A DNA stretch of 64,000 bases from assembly GCA_964538915.1 (NCBI GenBank), contig CAZIFB010000006.1:62001-126000 (forward strand). The letters are read 5' to 3'. Shown here one piece after another: positions 29,370 through 40,672 of the stretch. The notes under the pieces are model-generated. The model searched no databases. It saw only the letters and a program-made list of their open reading frames with translations, and was not told where the DNA came from. The translations under genes were made by a program, and so were the position numbers. The number at the start of each line of letters is the position of its first letter. Position 1 is the stretch's first letter. The DNA is from JAEUHQ01 sp964538915. Lineage in GTDB: Bacteria; Planctomycetota; UBA1135; UBA2386.

Positions 29370-31388
29370 TCACGGCCGGAGCGGCTTCAGCCGGTCGGCA
29401 AGTTCGGGCTTGCCTCCGTCCCGTAGCGCTTGCTCGATCCGGCCCGCGATGCCGCGGGGCTTGCGCTGTAGACCGTCGGTTTCGTCGAGGCTCTCGGGAC
29501 GCAGTTCGAAGGCGTGCACGAGGTCGGCAACGGCGCCCTCCGCATCGCCTGCTGCGAAGCGCAGGTGCGCGCGGCCGGCCAGCGCCACGACGATGCTCTG
29601 GTTCGCGGAGTCCGTGTAGTCGGCATTGCCGTCGCGGCTCTTCTCGAAGCGAAGGATCGCCTCGTCGTACGCGGCGCGCGCGAGTGCGGCGCGCTTGTCG
29701 GCGGTGTGGCGTTCACCCGCGGCGATCGCGGCGGCGCCGGCGAACCACTCCGCGGTTGGGCGGTCCTTCGCCTCTTCGACGAACTTCGCGTACTCGCGCC
29801 GCATCGCATCCGCGCCGAGGTCGACGAGCAGGCGATTGCGCCATGCGCCGTGCAGCCGTTCCGATCCCGGGAACGCGCGTACGGCCTGCGCGAGGCGCAT
29901 CCGCGCTTCGCGCCGCAGTCCGGCGAGGTCGAGCAGGTACGTCGCGGCGACGAAGGCCGGCTCGGTCCCGCCGCCGCGCGCCGCGAACACGTCGAGGATC
30001 GCGAGGACGAGGTCGATGGCTGCGCGCAGGTCCTTCGTCTTCGCGGCATCCTGGTCGGCGAAGACGGACGCCGTGCCGAGCACGAGTTGCACCGACAGCG
30101 CGCGCGATGCGAGCCAGGGATCAGGCCGGCGGCCGCTGGCGCGCTCGGCCGCCGCGACGCGCATCGCCGCCTCGGCGGCGCCCGAGTCGCCCTGCATCCA
30201 GTGCACGTGGGCGAGCAGTCCGTGAACGTCGGCGCGCAGGGGCGCCGAGCGGATCAGGAGCGCGTTGCGGGCGGCGTCCTCGAGCCAGAACTCGACACCC
30301 TTGCCGCGTTCTCGGAACAGGATGTCGGCGAACGCGGCCTGAGCGGTCGCGAGGCGCAGGCGCGTCTCCTGGTCGTCCGCACTCGCCTTCAAGGCCGTTT
30401 CGCAGCGATCCAGTTCGGTCTCGATCGACGCGCGATCGTCGGGATCGAACGAGCGTTCGCGCCATTCGCCAGCGAACGCCGCCGCCGCCGGTGCCTTGCG
30501 TTCGCGCGGTTCGAGGTGCAGAGCGAGGCGGCCAAGCGCGGAGTCGGTCGCGCCGAGGCGCCGCAGCGCCGCCACCAGCGCAGCCGTCGTCGCCGGATCG
30601 GCGACGCGCGCGAGGGCGTCCTCGACGTCGATCGTGCTGTCCGCCGTGGCCGTCCTGGCCAGGGCGTTCGCGGCGGCGGTGACGACGCCGTCGTCGTCGG
30701 ACCGCAGCGCGATGCGCAGCAGGTCGAACGGCTCGTTCGTCGCCGCCGCGGCCGCTTCGAGGATCGCCTTCTTCGCAGGGGTATCGGCGGCGCGGAACCG
30801 CGTTTCGAGGGCGCGGCGTGCCGCGGCGTCGCGGCTCGCGAACATCTCGGCGACGGATGCCGCCGGCGCCGTCGCGTCCGCCTTCGGCGTACCGCGGTGT
30901 TTCCGGATCGCCTCGATCGCCGTCTGCTTGCTGGTGTCGAGGAAACGGTCGAACAGCACCGTGCCGTCGGGAGCCACGCCGATGTGGCGCGGCGCCACGC
31001 GTTTCCCCGCGAAGAACTTCTCGTAGAGGATCGGTTCGATCCGCTTGTGCTCGCTGCACGTGCAGCCGGGGAAGCGCCGGCACTCCACGCGATTGCCCGA
31101 CGCGTCGTAGTCGCGATCGCCGTGCTCGTCCGGCGAGCACACGACGCACACGTAGCCGCGGGTCAGTTCGACGAACGCGGGGTCCTTGTAGACCTGCGTC
31201 GCGAACTGGTCGTTGAACACCTCGCCGTCCATGTTGACGACGATCAGGAGCGGCAGGCCGGTCGCCTTCTGCACCGCGAATGCGTCCGCGGCGCTGCGCT
31301 GCCACGTGATGCCGCCGTCTTGCGCCAGCGACGCTGCGGGAACGAGGATCGGGAGCAACGCCGGGAGCCAACGCCGCGGGTCGAGCAT
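29370..31388 (-). CDS. Secreted thioredoxin-fold and repeat protein
   Basis: This 672-residue protein has a signal peptide (LLPILVPAASLAQ), an N-terminal thioredoxin-like domain (GLPLLIVVNMDGEVFNDQF; YVCVVCSPDE; RFPGCTCSEHKRI; APDGTVLFDRFLDTSK), and a long helical C-terminal part with HEAT- or TPR-like repeats. The usual CxxC at the helix start is not present (NMDGEV instead); CVVC and CTC lie later and could be redox-active or structural. The role is unknown. The start ATG 31388 is chosen because the signal peptide begins there; the frame extends 24 codons further upstream. Confidence 0.6.
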   Translation of the reverse strand: MLDPRRWLPALLPILVPAASLAQDGGITWQRSAADAFAVQKATGLPLLIVVNMDGEVFNDQFATQVYKDPAFVELTRGYVCVVCSPDEHGDRDYDASGNRVECRRFPGCTCSEHKRIEPILYEKFFAGKRVAPRHIGVAPDGTVLFDRFLDTSKQTAIEAIRKHRGTPKADATAPAASVAEMFASRDAAARRALETRFRAADTPAKKAILEAAAAATNEPFDLLRIALRSDDDGVVTAAANALARTATADSTIDVEDALARVADPATTAALVAALRRLGATDSALGRLALHLEPRERKAPAAAAFAGEWRERSFDPDDRASIETELDRCETALKASADDQETRLRLATAQAAFADILFRERGKGVEFWLEDAARNALLIRSAPLRADVHGLLAHVHWMQGDSGAAEAAMRVAAAERASGRRPDPWLASRALSVQLVLGTASVFADQDAAKTKDLRAAIDLVLAILDVFAARGGGTEPAFVAATYLLDLAGLRREARMRLAQAVRAFPGSERLHGAWRNRLLVDLGADAMRREYAKFVEEAKDRPTAEWFAGAAAIAAGERHTADKRAALARAAYDEAILRFEKSRDGNADYTDSANQSIVVALAGRAHLRFAAGDAEGAVADLVHAFELRPESLDETDGLQRKPRGIAGRIEQALRDGGKPELADRLKPLRP

Positions 31389-31458
31389 GACGATGGCGAT
31401 CCTACGAACGTGTGGTAGAAGAGCCACGCTCGGCCGGTCTCGGTCAGGAGATTCGTGC

Positions 31459-32193
31459 ATGCGTCAGATCCGCGCCTTCGTGGCATCCTTGCTCGCCGTC
31501 GTGTTCGCCGCCTGTACTGCGAACGAGCACGTCCCTCGTCGCGCCCCGCGCGACGGTTTCGTCGCGGCGGAGGCGCCGGCGTCCAGCCCCGCGGCGGAGA
31601 AGGCGTCTCTCGCGTTCGACCTCGGCAGCGGGGGATGGGACGACAAGCACGTCGCGCGCGGTGAGGACCGGTCGGCGCCGCTCGAGTCCCAGCCGACCGC
31701 CGAGCCGATGCTGATCTACCGCGGCCAGGTGCGCGTCGAGGTCGGCAAGCCCGACGAGGTGATGGCGAACTTCCGCGCGCAGGTCACCGCCTGGGGCGGT
31801 CACCTGCAGCGACAGGTGGACCGCACTCTCGTCGTGCGCGTCCCATCGAGCCGCTTCGAAGAAGCGTTCCAGTGGGTGCGTGCCGCGGGCCGCGTGCTGG
31901 CGGAGGCGCGCCAGGCCGAAGACGTGACGGAGGAGTTCGTCGATCTCGGCATCCGGCTCGACACGGCGCGGAAAGCGCGCGACCGCCTGCTCGACGTGCT
32001 GAAGAGGGCCGAGAAGGTCGAGGACGTGCTGAGGGTCGAGGCGGAACTGCGGCGGCTCACCGACGAGATCGAGCGGATGGAGGGGCGGCGCAAGCTGCTC
32101 GCCGACCAGGTCGCGTTGTCGACGCTCGAAGCGACGTTCCAGGCCGTGACCGAGGCGCCCGTGGCGTCAACCGGATCGGCGCCGAACGCGTGA
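31459..32193 (+). CDS. DUF4349-type lipoprotein
   Basis: This 244-residue protein has a lipoprotein signal (LAVVFAACTA) and an Ala/Pro-rich linker, then a DUF4349-like domain: YRGQVRVEVGKPDEVMANF, HLQRQVDRTLVVRVPSSRF, TEEFVDLGIRLDTARKAR, and a coiled coil RLTDEIERMEGRRKLLADQ. The usual C-terminal membrane helix of DUF4349 proteins is missing, so the lipid would be its only anchor. The function is unknown. CAGGAG precedes the ATG at 31459. It is divergent from the thioredoxin/repeat gene. Confidence 0.7.
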   Translation: MRQIRAFVASLLAVVFAACTANEHVPRRAPRDGFVAAEAPASSPAAEKASLAFDLGSGGWDDKHVARGEDRSAPLESQPTAEPMLIYRGQVRVEVGKPDEVMANFRAQVTAWGGHLQRQVDRTLVVRVPSSRFEEAFQWVRAAGRVLAEARQAEDVTEEFVDLGIRLDTARKARDRLLDVLKRAEKVEDVLRVEAELRRLTDEIERMEGRRKLLADQVALSTLEATFQAVTEAPVASTGSAPNA

Positions 32194-32206
32194 TGGAGGA
32201 CTTCTG

Positions 32207-32656
32207 ATGAACCGCTGCTCGCATGTCGTCGCGCTTCTCGTGACGGCCCTGGCCGCCTCCGGGTGCACGACGCCGATCCGCCTGCCCAAGGACTTTCTCG
32301 AACTGAAGTCGTCGGGCGATTTCCGCGCAGTGACCGGTGACGACGCGCGGGTCTGGGTGCGCGAGTTCGAGGATCCGAACAGTGCGTCGCTCGCGTTCTG
32401 GTCCACGGCGCTCGAGCACGAGTTCACCCAGCAGCGCGGTTACGACCTCGTCGGCAAGGGAGCCGTCAAGAACCGGGACGGCGAAGACGGCGCGTGGTTC
32501 GAGTGCGCGACCAACGTCGAGGGTCGGCGCGTCGGCTATCTGTGCGCGGTCTGGGTCGACGGCGGCGAGGTCCAGGTCGTCGAGTTCGCGGCCGACGCGG
32601 AGATCTTCGCCGCGCGCGTCGAGGGCGTGCGCACCGCGTTGAAGACCGTGCGGTAG
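32207..32656 (+). CDS. Lipoprotein of unknown function
   Basis: This 149-residue protein has a lipobox-like LAASGCTT. The mature domain is compact and mixed alpha/beta (DDARVWVREFEDPNSASL, FWSTALEHEFTQQRGYDLVG, WFECATNVEGRRVGYLCAV). No known family. It lies 13 bases after the DUF4349 lipoprotein with a GGAGG a few bases before the ATG, so they probably share an operon. Confidence 0.65.
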   Translation: MNRCSHVVALLVTALAASGCTTPIRLPKDFLELKSSGDFRAVTGDDARVWVREFEDPNSASLAFWSTALEHEFTQQRGYDLVGKGAVKNRDGEDGAWFECATNVEGRRVGYLCAVWVDGGEVQVVEFAADAEIFAARVEGVRTALKTVR

Positions 32657-32969
32657 CGCGAGTCTCGGCGCGGCCCGCGGGGGCGCGCCCTTCGGCTCCG
32701 GCAAGGGCACGCGTCCGTGCCGCCGACGTCGTGCGCGCGACGTCCACCGGTTTCCGCTTCGCTCCGCGGAGGCAATGCGCCCGGCGATCCACGCGGTGCG
32801 CGAGTTCGTCCCGAATCGGGACGCTTCGTGCGGCCCGATGAGGACGGCGGTTCGCGTCCCTCGGCGCGCGGTCGGCGTAGGGCGCTCGCAACGACACGAC
32901 CCCAAGGGTGCGGAGTGCGCGGTTTCGTTCGGCGCCCGGCGATTCCCGCCGGCAAGGACGGAACCCCGT
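32657..32969. other. Intergenic stretch with one exact palindrome
   Basis: No convincing gene is present. The notable element is CGTCCCGAATCGGGACG at 32807-32823 (8-bp arms, single central base). The rest is GC-rich and contains only chance open frames. It probably carries the promoter of the small secreted protein that follows. Confidence 0.45.
32807..32823. promoter_or_regulatory. Palindrome CGTCCCGA-A-TCGGGACG
   Basis: This is an exact 8-bp inverted repeat around one base. Its core GTCCCGAATCGGGAC differs in one base from the palindrome at 12928-12942. It lies about 150 bases before the likely start of the next gene. It may be an operator or a very tight hairpin (7-bp stem, 3-base loop). 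Confidence 0.4.
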
Positions 32970-33293
32970 TTGCTCCAGAATCGCCTGCTCTCGTCGCTGC
33001 TCGTCGCCTCCCTGTTCTCCACGGCCGCCTTCGCCCAGACCATGACCGTCAATCCGGGCAGCACGGTCAAGGGTGGCGAGACGGTCAAGGTCTCCTACTC
33101 CGACCCGAGCAAGGCCAAGAAGGTCATCACGGTCGTGGTGATGGGCGGTTTCCCCGAGGTGACCGAGGTCGAAATCCGCATCCCCCTCGACGAGAACGGC
33201 AACGGCTCGGCGACGTGGGTCGCAAACCCGGCGTGGGGGAACGCCACGTTCACTTCGGACGACGTGCCGGACCACGTCATCGTCATCGTCTGA
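32970..33293 (+). CDS. Small secreted protein
   Basis: This 107-residue protein is read from a TTG at 32970, where a signal peptide begins (LLSSLLVASLFSTAAFAQ). The mature part is a single small beta domain (VNPGSTVKGGETVKVSYSD, KKVITVVVMGGFPEVTEVEI, NGSATWVANPAWGNATF). It resembles Ig-like or fibronectin-like folds and has no catalytic signature. The frame stays open upstream to 32775, but that part is Arg-rich and unlike a protein. The TTG start is an inference. Confidence 0.55.
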   Translation: MLQNRLLSSLLVASLFSTAAFAQTMTVNPGSTVKGGETVKVSYSDPSKAKKVITVVVMGGFPEVTEVEIRIPLDENGNGSATWVANPAWGNATFTSDDVPDHVIVIV

Positions 33294-33296
33294 CGT

Positions 33297-34025
33297 TCAG
33301 TCTCGCGTGCGCCAGGCGTCTTGAAGGCGCGCCACGATGGCGTTGGCGCTGGCAATGCGCGCCGGTTCGTGGATTCGTAGTTGCTGAGCGACCAGGATCG
33401 CGGTGACGCCGCTTTGCAGCGCGTCCTCGAGTTGAGCGAGCGCGGCAACGCGTACCGAATCGGGTAAGGTGGCATCCTCGGCCTCTTGCCAGAGCGCACG
33501 GGGGTCCGCCATCACCGGTTCTGGAGCCGTTGTGGGCTTCGTCGACAGTCGGTGTTGGACCAATGCGATGAGTTCATGCGCACGGGCCGAGACGGCAGGC
33601 GTCGACTGTGCGGCCAGCGAGTGCAGAATCTTCGCCGCGTGCCTGCACCGTTCGTCGATCTGGGTCAAAGCACCCACCACCTGCATCTCGGTCTTCGTCG
33701 GATCGGTCGCGGCGAGAACCGCCGTTGCGTAGACCAGCGACTTGGGCGCTCGCTTCCCTTCTGCCCACACGACGCGAGCACCCATCCAGGCGACCGACGC
33801 GAGGGTGCAGAGCAGCATCGCGGCGACCAGCAGGCGGCGCTTCGTGAAACAGCGCACGCGCTGCTCCCGCAGGGCGCGGTGGACGAGGGAGTCGACCTGT
33901 GCCGGGGACAGAGGGTCGAACACGTCGACCCGCGCGAGTTCGGCTTCTTCGTCGCGAAGTTCGGCCGCGGTCGGCGGGCGGTCTTCGTCGCCTCGGAACG
34001 CATCGAATGGCCACCGTGCGGTCAT
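33297..34025 (-). CDS. Membrane partner of the ECF sigma factor (anti-sigma-like)
   Basis: This 242-residue protein has a charged cytoplasmic N-terminus (PTAAELRDEEAELARVDV, SPAQVDSLVHRALREQRV), one membrane helix (LLVAAMLLCTLASVAWMGA) and an outside helical domain. It starts with ATG 34025, overlapping the TGA of the sigma factor gene (ATGA). That order and topology fit an anti-sigma factor holding the sigma factor at the membrane, but the zinc-binding HxxxCxxC motif of classical anti-sigma proteins is absent. The signal sensed is unknown. Confidence 0.55.
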   Translation of the reverse strand: MTARWPFDAFRGDEDRPPTAAELRDEEAELARVDVFDPLSPAQVDSLVHRALREQRVRCFTKRRLLVAAMLLCTLASVAWMGARVVWAEGKRAPKSLVYATAVLAATDPTKTEMQVVGALTQIDERCRHAAKILHSLAAQSTPAVSARAHELIALVQHRLSTKPTTAPEPVMADPRALWQEAEDATLPDSVRVAALAQLEDALQSGVTAILVAQQLRIHEPARIASANAIVARLQDAWRTRD

Positions 34026-34696
34026 GCGCCGAGTTCCCTTTCGCTGTCGCCGTCGTCTTCGTCGAATCGCCGGTCGACCGCGCCGGGTTCGTGACCGAGG
34101 TCGATCAGGGCCTGACGCAGCGTACGGCGGCCCCGGTGGCGCGAGACGTAGATCGATTCGACCGAGGTGCTGAGCCGTTGCGCCAGCGGTCGGGCGTCGG
34201 CCGTGCGGCCAGCCGCCAGGTCGGCCATCAGGACGGTTCGCTGCATGCGTGGTAGTCCGCGCATGCAGATCATCGCGTCGCGGAACAGCTCCTCGCGCTG
34301 CGCCGACAGCGGGGCGGATGCGGCACTCGGGGGCTGGCTCATCTGCTCGAGGTCGCGCGCTTCTTCGCGGCCGCGGACCCGCCGGCGTGCGTCCAGCAGG
34401 CGCAGGGCGGACCGCCTCGCGAGGACCGAGACCCAGGCGCGCAGCGTTCCGAGCTTCGGGTCGAAGGGCGTGGTCGCGTACCACACACGGATCGAGGTCA
34501 TCTCCAGGACCTCCTCGATGTCGGAGGCGTCGAGCAGCTTGCCGAAGGACTGCCGCAACCGCGCCCGCACGATGCCACCGTGGTCTTCGAACAGTTGGCG
34601 CAAACCGTCCTCGTCACGCGAACGCAGCTTCGCTGCCGTGTCGTCGTCGCGAGGCTCTGCGCCGCGGTTCGTTGCCTTCTTGCCTGAGTCACTCAC
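34022..34696 (-). CDS. ECF-type sigma-70 factor
   Basis: This 224-residue protein has sigma region 2 (LLDASDIEEVLEMTSIRVW, LGTLRAWVSVLARRSAL) and region 4 (MQRTVLMADLAAGRTAD, LAQRLSTSVESIYVSRHRGR), separated by a short linker, as in extracytoplasmic-function sigma factors. An acidic tail (DEDDGDSERELGA) overlaps the start of the membrane partner gene. The start is GTG 34696. Inverted repeats directly upstream suggest tight or self-regulated expression. Confidence 0.78.
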   Translation of the reverse strand: MSDSGKKATNRGAEPRDDDTAAKLRSRDEDGLRQLFEDHGGIVRARLRQSFGKLLDASDIEEVLEMTSIRVWYATTPFDPKLGTLRAWVSVLARRSALRLLDARRRVRGREEARDLEQMSQPPSAASAPLSAQREELFRDAMICMRGLPRMQRTVLMADLAAGRTADARPLAQRLSTSVESIYVSRHRGRRTLRQALIDLGHEPGAVDRRFDEDDGDSERELGA

Positions 34697-34731
34697 GGTA
34701 AGTACCCGGGGACCTTACCGGAAAACCGGTA
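34697..34731 (-). promoter_or_regulatory. Nested inverted repeats before the sigma factor gene
   Basis: GGTAAG (34697-34702) pairs with CTTACC (34714-34719), beginning right at the GTG start. TACCGG-AAAA-CCGGTA (34716-34731) is an exact 6-bp dyad overlapping the first. Together they occupy the place of the leader and ribosome site; I see no Shine-Dalgarno sequence. They may be an operator, or a translation-controlling structure. Confidence 0.45.
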
Positions 34732-34783
34732 CGCCCCCGTGCACCGGTCCGTGCCAGAGGCGTGTTCGTCCGGCTTGGGGCGG

Positions 34784-36025
34784 TCACGGGAGGGGGAAGC
34801 GCTCGCAGAGCGCCTGGACGGCGGCCCGATGGCGATCGGGATCCTGGCCTTTCACCAGACCGTCGATGATCGCGGCCACCTGGGCGATCTCGTCCCGGCC
34901 GAACCCGCGGGTGGTCACGGCGGCCGTGCCGAGCCGGAGACCGGACGTCACCATCGGGGGCCGGGTGTCGCCCGGCACGGCGTTCTTGTTGACTGCGAGG
35001 CCGGCGGCGAGGGCGCGCTCCTCGATGGCGGCGCCCGTGCTGTCGGTCTTCCGCAGGTCGACCAGCACGATGTGGTTGTCCGTGCCGCCGGTCACCACGT
35101 CGAGGCCTCGCTCGACGAGGCACTGGGCGAGCCACGCGGCGTTCTCCTTCACGCGGCGCTGGTAGTCGCGGAACTCCGGCCGCAACGCTTCGCCGAACGC
35201 GATCGCCTTGCCGGCGATCTGGTGCATCAGGGGGCCGCCCTGCGAACCGGGGAAGACCGCGCTCTGGATCTGCTTCGCGACGTCCTTCTTCGCGAGGATC
35301 ATGCCGCCGCGCGGGCCGCGCAGCGTCTTGTGCGTCGTCATGGTCACGACGTCCGCGATCCCGACCGGGCTCGGCACGACGCCCGCGGCGACGAGGCCGG
35401 CGGGGTGCGCGATGTCCGCGAGCAGCATCGCGCCCGCCTCGTGAGCGATCGCGGCGAACGCGGCGTAGTCGATGTTGCGGCAGTAGCTGCTGCCGCCGGC
35501 GACCACGACCTTCGGCTGGTGCTCCTTCACGACGCGCCGCACCTCGTCGAGGTCGATGCGGCCGCTCGCATCGACGCCGTACTGCCGCGCAGCGAACAGC
35601 ATCCCCGTGTGGCTGCGATCGTGGCCGTGGCTCAGGTGCCCGCCCGCCTTCAAGGCCATGCCGACGATGCGTCCGCCCGGTCCTGCCAGCGCGATCAGTG
35701 CGGCCAGGTTGGCTGTCGTGCCAGAGTGCGGCTGCACGTTCGCATCTTCAGCGCCTGCGAAGAGCTGCATCGCCCGGTGGCGAGCGAGGTCCTCGATGCC
35801 GTCGGCGACTTCGCAGCCGCCGTAGTAGCGTCGGTTCGGGTAGCCCTCCGCGTACTTGTCGGTGATCCGGCTGCTGCACGCTTCGCGGACGGCGGCGGAA
35901 CAGTGGTTCTCCGACGCGATGAGGGTCAGTGTCGTGCGCTGCCGGCGATCTTCACGCTGTAGCCACGCGGCGACTTCGGGGTCCTTGGTCGAGAGGGCGC
36001 TGTCCGGCGTGGTGGCGGTGCTCAC
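34784..36025 (-). CDS. glyA: Serine hydroxymethyltransferase
   Basis: This pyridoxal-phosphate enzyme interconverts serine and glycine with tetrahydrofolate, supplying one-carbon units. The 413-residue length is normal. Clear motifs are LTLIASENHCS, YAEGYPNRRYYGGCE, NVQPHSGTTAN, the PLP-lysine motif VTMTTHKTLRGPRGG, and PGSQGGPLMHQIAGKA. The start is GTG 36025. The gene is divergent from speA. Confidence 0.96.
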   Translation of the reverse strand: MSTATTPDSALSTKDPEVAAWLQREDRRQRTTLTLIASENHCSAAVREACSSRITDKYAEGYPNRRYYGGCEVADGIEDLARHRAMQLFAGAEDANVQPHSGTTANLAALIALAGPGGRIVGMALKAGGHLSHGHDRSHTGMLFAARQYGVDASGRIDLDEVRRVVKEHQPKVVVAGGSSYCRNIDYAAFAAIAHEAGAMLLADIAHPAGLVAAGVVPSPVGIADVVTMTTHKTLRGPRGGMILAKKDVAKQIQSAVFPGSQGGPLMHQIAGKAIAFGEALRPEFRDYQRRVKENAAWLAQCLVERGLDVVTGGTDNHIVLVDLRKTDSTGAAIEERALAAGLAVNKNAVPGDTRPPMVTSGLRLGTAAVTTRGFGRDEIAQVAAIIDGLVKGQDPDRHRAAVQALCERFPLP

Positions 36026-36159
36026 GCCCGGAACTTACGAGTTTGCTCGGCTCGCGACCAGTGCAGCTGCGCGGCGCGGCGCCGCGTCGCGCCGCGGTCG
36101 CGCGCTCAAAAAAGTGGCGTCTGCCGCCTGCATGTTTCCCGCGCGTGGTGTTCAATCCG

Positions 36160-36175
36160 CGCCTCGTCGGAGGCG
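36160..36175 (+). promoter_or_regulatory. Hairpin over the GGAGG in the speA leader
   Basis: CGCCTC-GTCG-GAGGCG is a perfect 6-bp stem with a 4-base loop, ending about 18 bases before GTG 36194. Its 3' arm contains GGAGG. If the start is 36194, the spacing from GGAGG is too long for a normal ribosome site, so the role is uncertain. Confidence 0.3.
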
Positions 36176-36193
36176 GTCGGTTTCGCGGCACAG

Positions 36194-38263
<2,070 letters not shown>

Positions 38264-38350
38264 CAGGCGCCTCTCCGCTGCCCCAGTCCGGTCGCACGAC
38301 GCGCCGTCGTCCGGATCCGTCCGAATGTGCGCGACGTCCGCCGACCCCTC

Positions 38351-39391
38351 ATGCACGCAGCAGTCTTCGTCGACTTCGAGAACCTCTTCCACTCCCTCAA
38401 CAACCGAGACGACCTCACCGGACACCGCACCCGCGATCTCTGCCTCGGCATCCTGGAGCAACTGAAGGAGCGCCTGCGCGCCGACAAGTCCCCGATGGTG
38501 CTCGGCCGCTCGTACGCGGCGTTCGATGCGTATCCCGGCATGGAGGTCGCGCACGACCTCGCGCTGATGGGCTTCGACCCGCAGTACGTGCTGATCGGTC
38601 ACCAGGGGAAGAATGCCGCCGACGTGCAGCTCGCGTGCGACGTGTGCCGCGTGCTCTACCGCCGGCCCGACATCGACGCGATCGTGATCGTCTCCGGCGA
38701 CCGCGACTTCATCCCGATCGCCCGCCAGGTGCTCGAGGAGAACCGCGAACTGCGGGTCGTCGCGATCCCGGACAGCACGAGCGGCGACTTGCGCATGCGC
38801 GTCGGTGCGGAGCGCTTCTGGAACGCGCTCGACCTGATCACGCCGGATCGCCTGCAGAACAAGCAGACGGCGCCGCCCTCGGTCGAAGCCATCGCGGTTC
38901 GCGCCGACGCGGTTCCCGCGGCGCCGACCAACGGACACCCGCACTCCGCGACGAACGGGAACGGCGCGACGGCGCCGCCCGCTTCCAACGGGGGTGAGGA
39001 TGCGGCGCGAGCGGCGCGCGGTCGGGCCGCGATCGTGGGCCACATCCCCGTGACGTGGCGCGCCGTGGAGGAGCACGCCTCCGACGGCGAGCAGGCCGAT
39101 CGGCTCCAGCAGTGCATCGAGCTGATCCTGCGCGCACAGGCCCGGCACGGCAGTTCCGAGGTGTGGCTGTCGCCGTTCCTCAAGGGGCCGATGAGCCAGC
39201 ACTTCAGCGGGCTCGTGCATCCGGAGCGTCGCGCGCTCGTGAACGAACTGCGCCACCGCGGCGTGATCCACATCGAAGAGCGCGCGAACCAGTACGCGGA
39301 CCACCCGTATTCGGTGATCGTGCTCGACACGGCGAATCCCATGGTCGCAGCGGTGGTCGAGCGCATGAAGAAGCGCGACGAGGTCCGGTGA
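38351..39391 (+). CDS. NYN-domain ribonuclease-like protein with a C-terminal winged-helix-like domain
   Basis: The N-terminal domain (residues 1-170) is a NYN/PIN-like nuclease of the LabA/DUF88 type: AAVFVDFENLFHSL, KNAADVQLACDVC and IVIVSGDRDFIPIARQVLE show the acidic metal-binding residues. A low-complexity linker (TNGHPHSATNGNG, PPASNGG) leads to a C-terminal domain (EVWLSPFLKGPMSQHFSG, RRALVNELRHRGVIHIEE) that resembles an OST-HTH/LOTUS RNA-binding fold. Such proteins act on RNA; the target is unknown. The stop overlaps a possible GTG start of the next gene. Confidence 0.72.
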   Translation: MHAAVFVDFENLFHSLNNRDDLTGHRTRDLCLGILEQLKERLRADKSPMVLGRSYAAFDAYPGMEVAHDLALMGFDPQYVLIGHQGKNAADVQLACDVCRVLYRRPDIDAIVIVSGDRDFIPIARQVLEENRELRVVAIPDSTSGDLRMRVGAERFWNALDLITPDRLQNKQTAPPSVEAIAVRADAVPAAPTNGHPHSATNGNGATAPPASNGGEDAARAARGRAAIVGHIPVTWRAVEEHASDGEQADRLQQCIELILRAQARHGSSEVWLSPFLKGPMSQHFSGLVHPERRALVNELRHRGVIHIEERANQYADHPYSVIVLDTANPMVAAVVERMKKRDEVR

Positions 39392-39396
39392 ACACC

Positions 39397-40566
39397 ATGA
39401 ACCAGCTGTCGCTCCGTATCGCGGTCGTCGCTGCCCTGCTCCCGGTCGCCGCAGCGCAATCGATGCCGGACCTGACCGACCAGCGCAACTCTCCGCGGCC
39501 GTACTCGTCGGTCTTCCAGATCGAGGCCGGCGCGATCGGTGCACAGGCTTCCCACTCGGTGCCCTCGATCGGTACCGACGACGACGTCAGCTGGGACGCG
39601 AAGCTCTACTTCCTCGACGAATCGGTCGGTTCACGACGTGGCGCGCTCGAGGCGTATGCGGGGCGCGACGGCATCTTCGCGTCGTACACGGACGGCAAGC
39701 TCGTCGGCGACGACACGGTGACGCGGCTCGAGTTCCGCGCGCGACCGTGGATGTTCTACCGCGACGGCTTCTATCGCGACGGCGACTTGGTCGCGAACGG
39801 ACTCTACGAAGGCCGCGACTACGAGGGGTACCTCGGCTTCGGGCGCGAGGCCCAGCCGGGCCTCTACGTCGAACTGGGGCCCTACTACCGCAGTCTCGAC
39901 TTCGATCGCAGTGACGTCACACCGCCGACGTTCACGGTTCCCGACGGCTACTCCGCGTACGGCGGACGCCTCTACCTCGAACAGAGCACGGTGCAGCTGG
40001 ATCGCCGCCGCGGCGTGCCGCGCGACGGCTTCGTGTTCACGGCGATCGGCGAGCGCGAGTGGAACGACAGCAGGGGAGTGTTCGGCGCGACGGGCGGCGG
40101 CTTCAGCACCGAACTGCCTTCGGCCGTGTGGCGTGTTCGCGGTCGCCTGGAGTGGTACATCCCCGCGTCGGACTCCGCGACGTGGGAGATCTTCGGCTAC
40201 GGCGGCTGGCAGGACGAGAAGGACCGCGTGCAGAACTTCGAGGGTCAGCGTCCTCTCGGCAACATCTGGGGCGACGGGCAGCTGCGCCTGCGGCTCCACC
40301 TGGGCCAGAGGATCACGCTGACTCCCTTCGGGCAGTTGCAGTTCTCCAGGGTGCTCGAGGAGGACGGCGGTTCGGCGACGAAGGACTTCTTCTTCGGCGG
40401 CGGCGTCGAGACCTACGTTCACCTCGGGGATGCCGTGTCGCTGCACGGCTGGTATTCGTTCCTCGACAACGACAGCCGTCCGTCGATCCGGATCGACGAG
40501 GACGTGCACGGCGAGCACATGTTCTACCTGGGCATGGTCGTGCGCTTCGGTTCACAGCGTCGCTGA
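39397..40566 (+). CDS. Outer-membrane beta-barrel protein
   Basis: This 389-residue protein has a signal peptide (AVVAALLPVAAAQS) followed by repeated amphipathic strands with aromatic girdles (EFRARPWMFYRDGFYRDGD, LRLRLHLGQRITLTPFGQL, MFYLGMVVRFGS). The final strand carries the expected aromatic residues, although the protein ends in RR rather than Phe. Barrels of this size act as porins or channels; the substrate is unknown. A GTG at 39388, overlapping the previous TGA, is an alternative start. Confidence 0.62.
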   Translation: MNQLSLRIAVVAALLPVAAAQSMPDLTDQRNSPRPYSSVFQIEAGAIGAQASHSVPSIGTDDDVSWDAKLYFLDESVGSRRGALEAYAGRDGIFASYTDGKLVGDDTVTRLEFRARPWMFYRDGFYRDGDLVANGLYEGRDYEGYLGFGREAQPGLYVELGPYYRSLDFDRSDVTPPTFTVPDGYSAYGGRLYLEQSTVQLDRRRGVPRDGFVFTAIGEREWNDSRGVFGATGGGFSTELPSAVWRVRGRLEWYIPASDSATWEIFGYGGWQDEKDRVQNFEGQRPLGNIWGDGQLRLRLHLGQRITLTPFGQLQFSRVLEEDGGSATKDFFFGGGVETYVHLGDAVSLHGWYSFLDNDSRPSIRIDEDVHGEHMFYLGMVVRFGSQRR

Positions 40567-40672
40567 GCCGCCGCGGCGAGCCCGGAGACAGGGTGCTTCC
40601 GGTGCCGCGCCGACCGAACGCGCACGAGGGAGCGGAGGGATCGTGAGCCCTTTTGGTCGGTCGGCACGAGCA

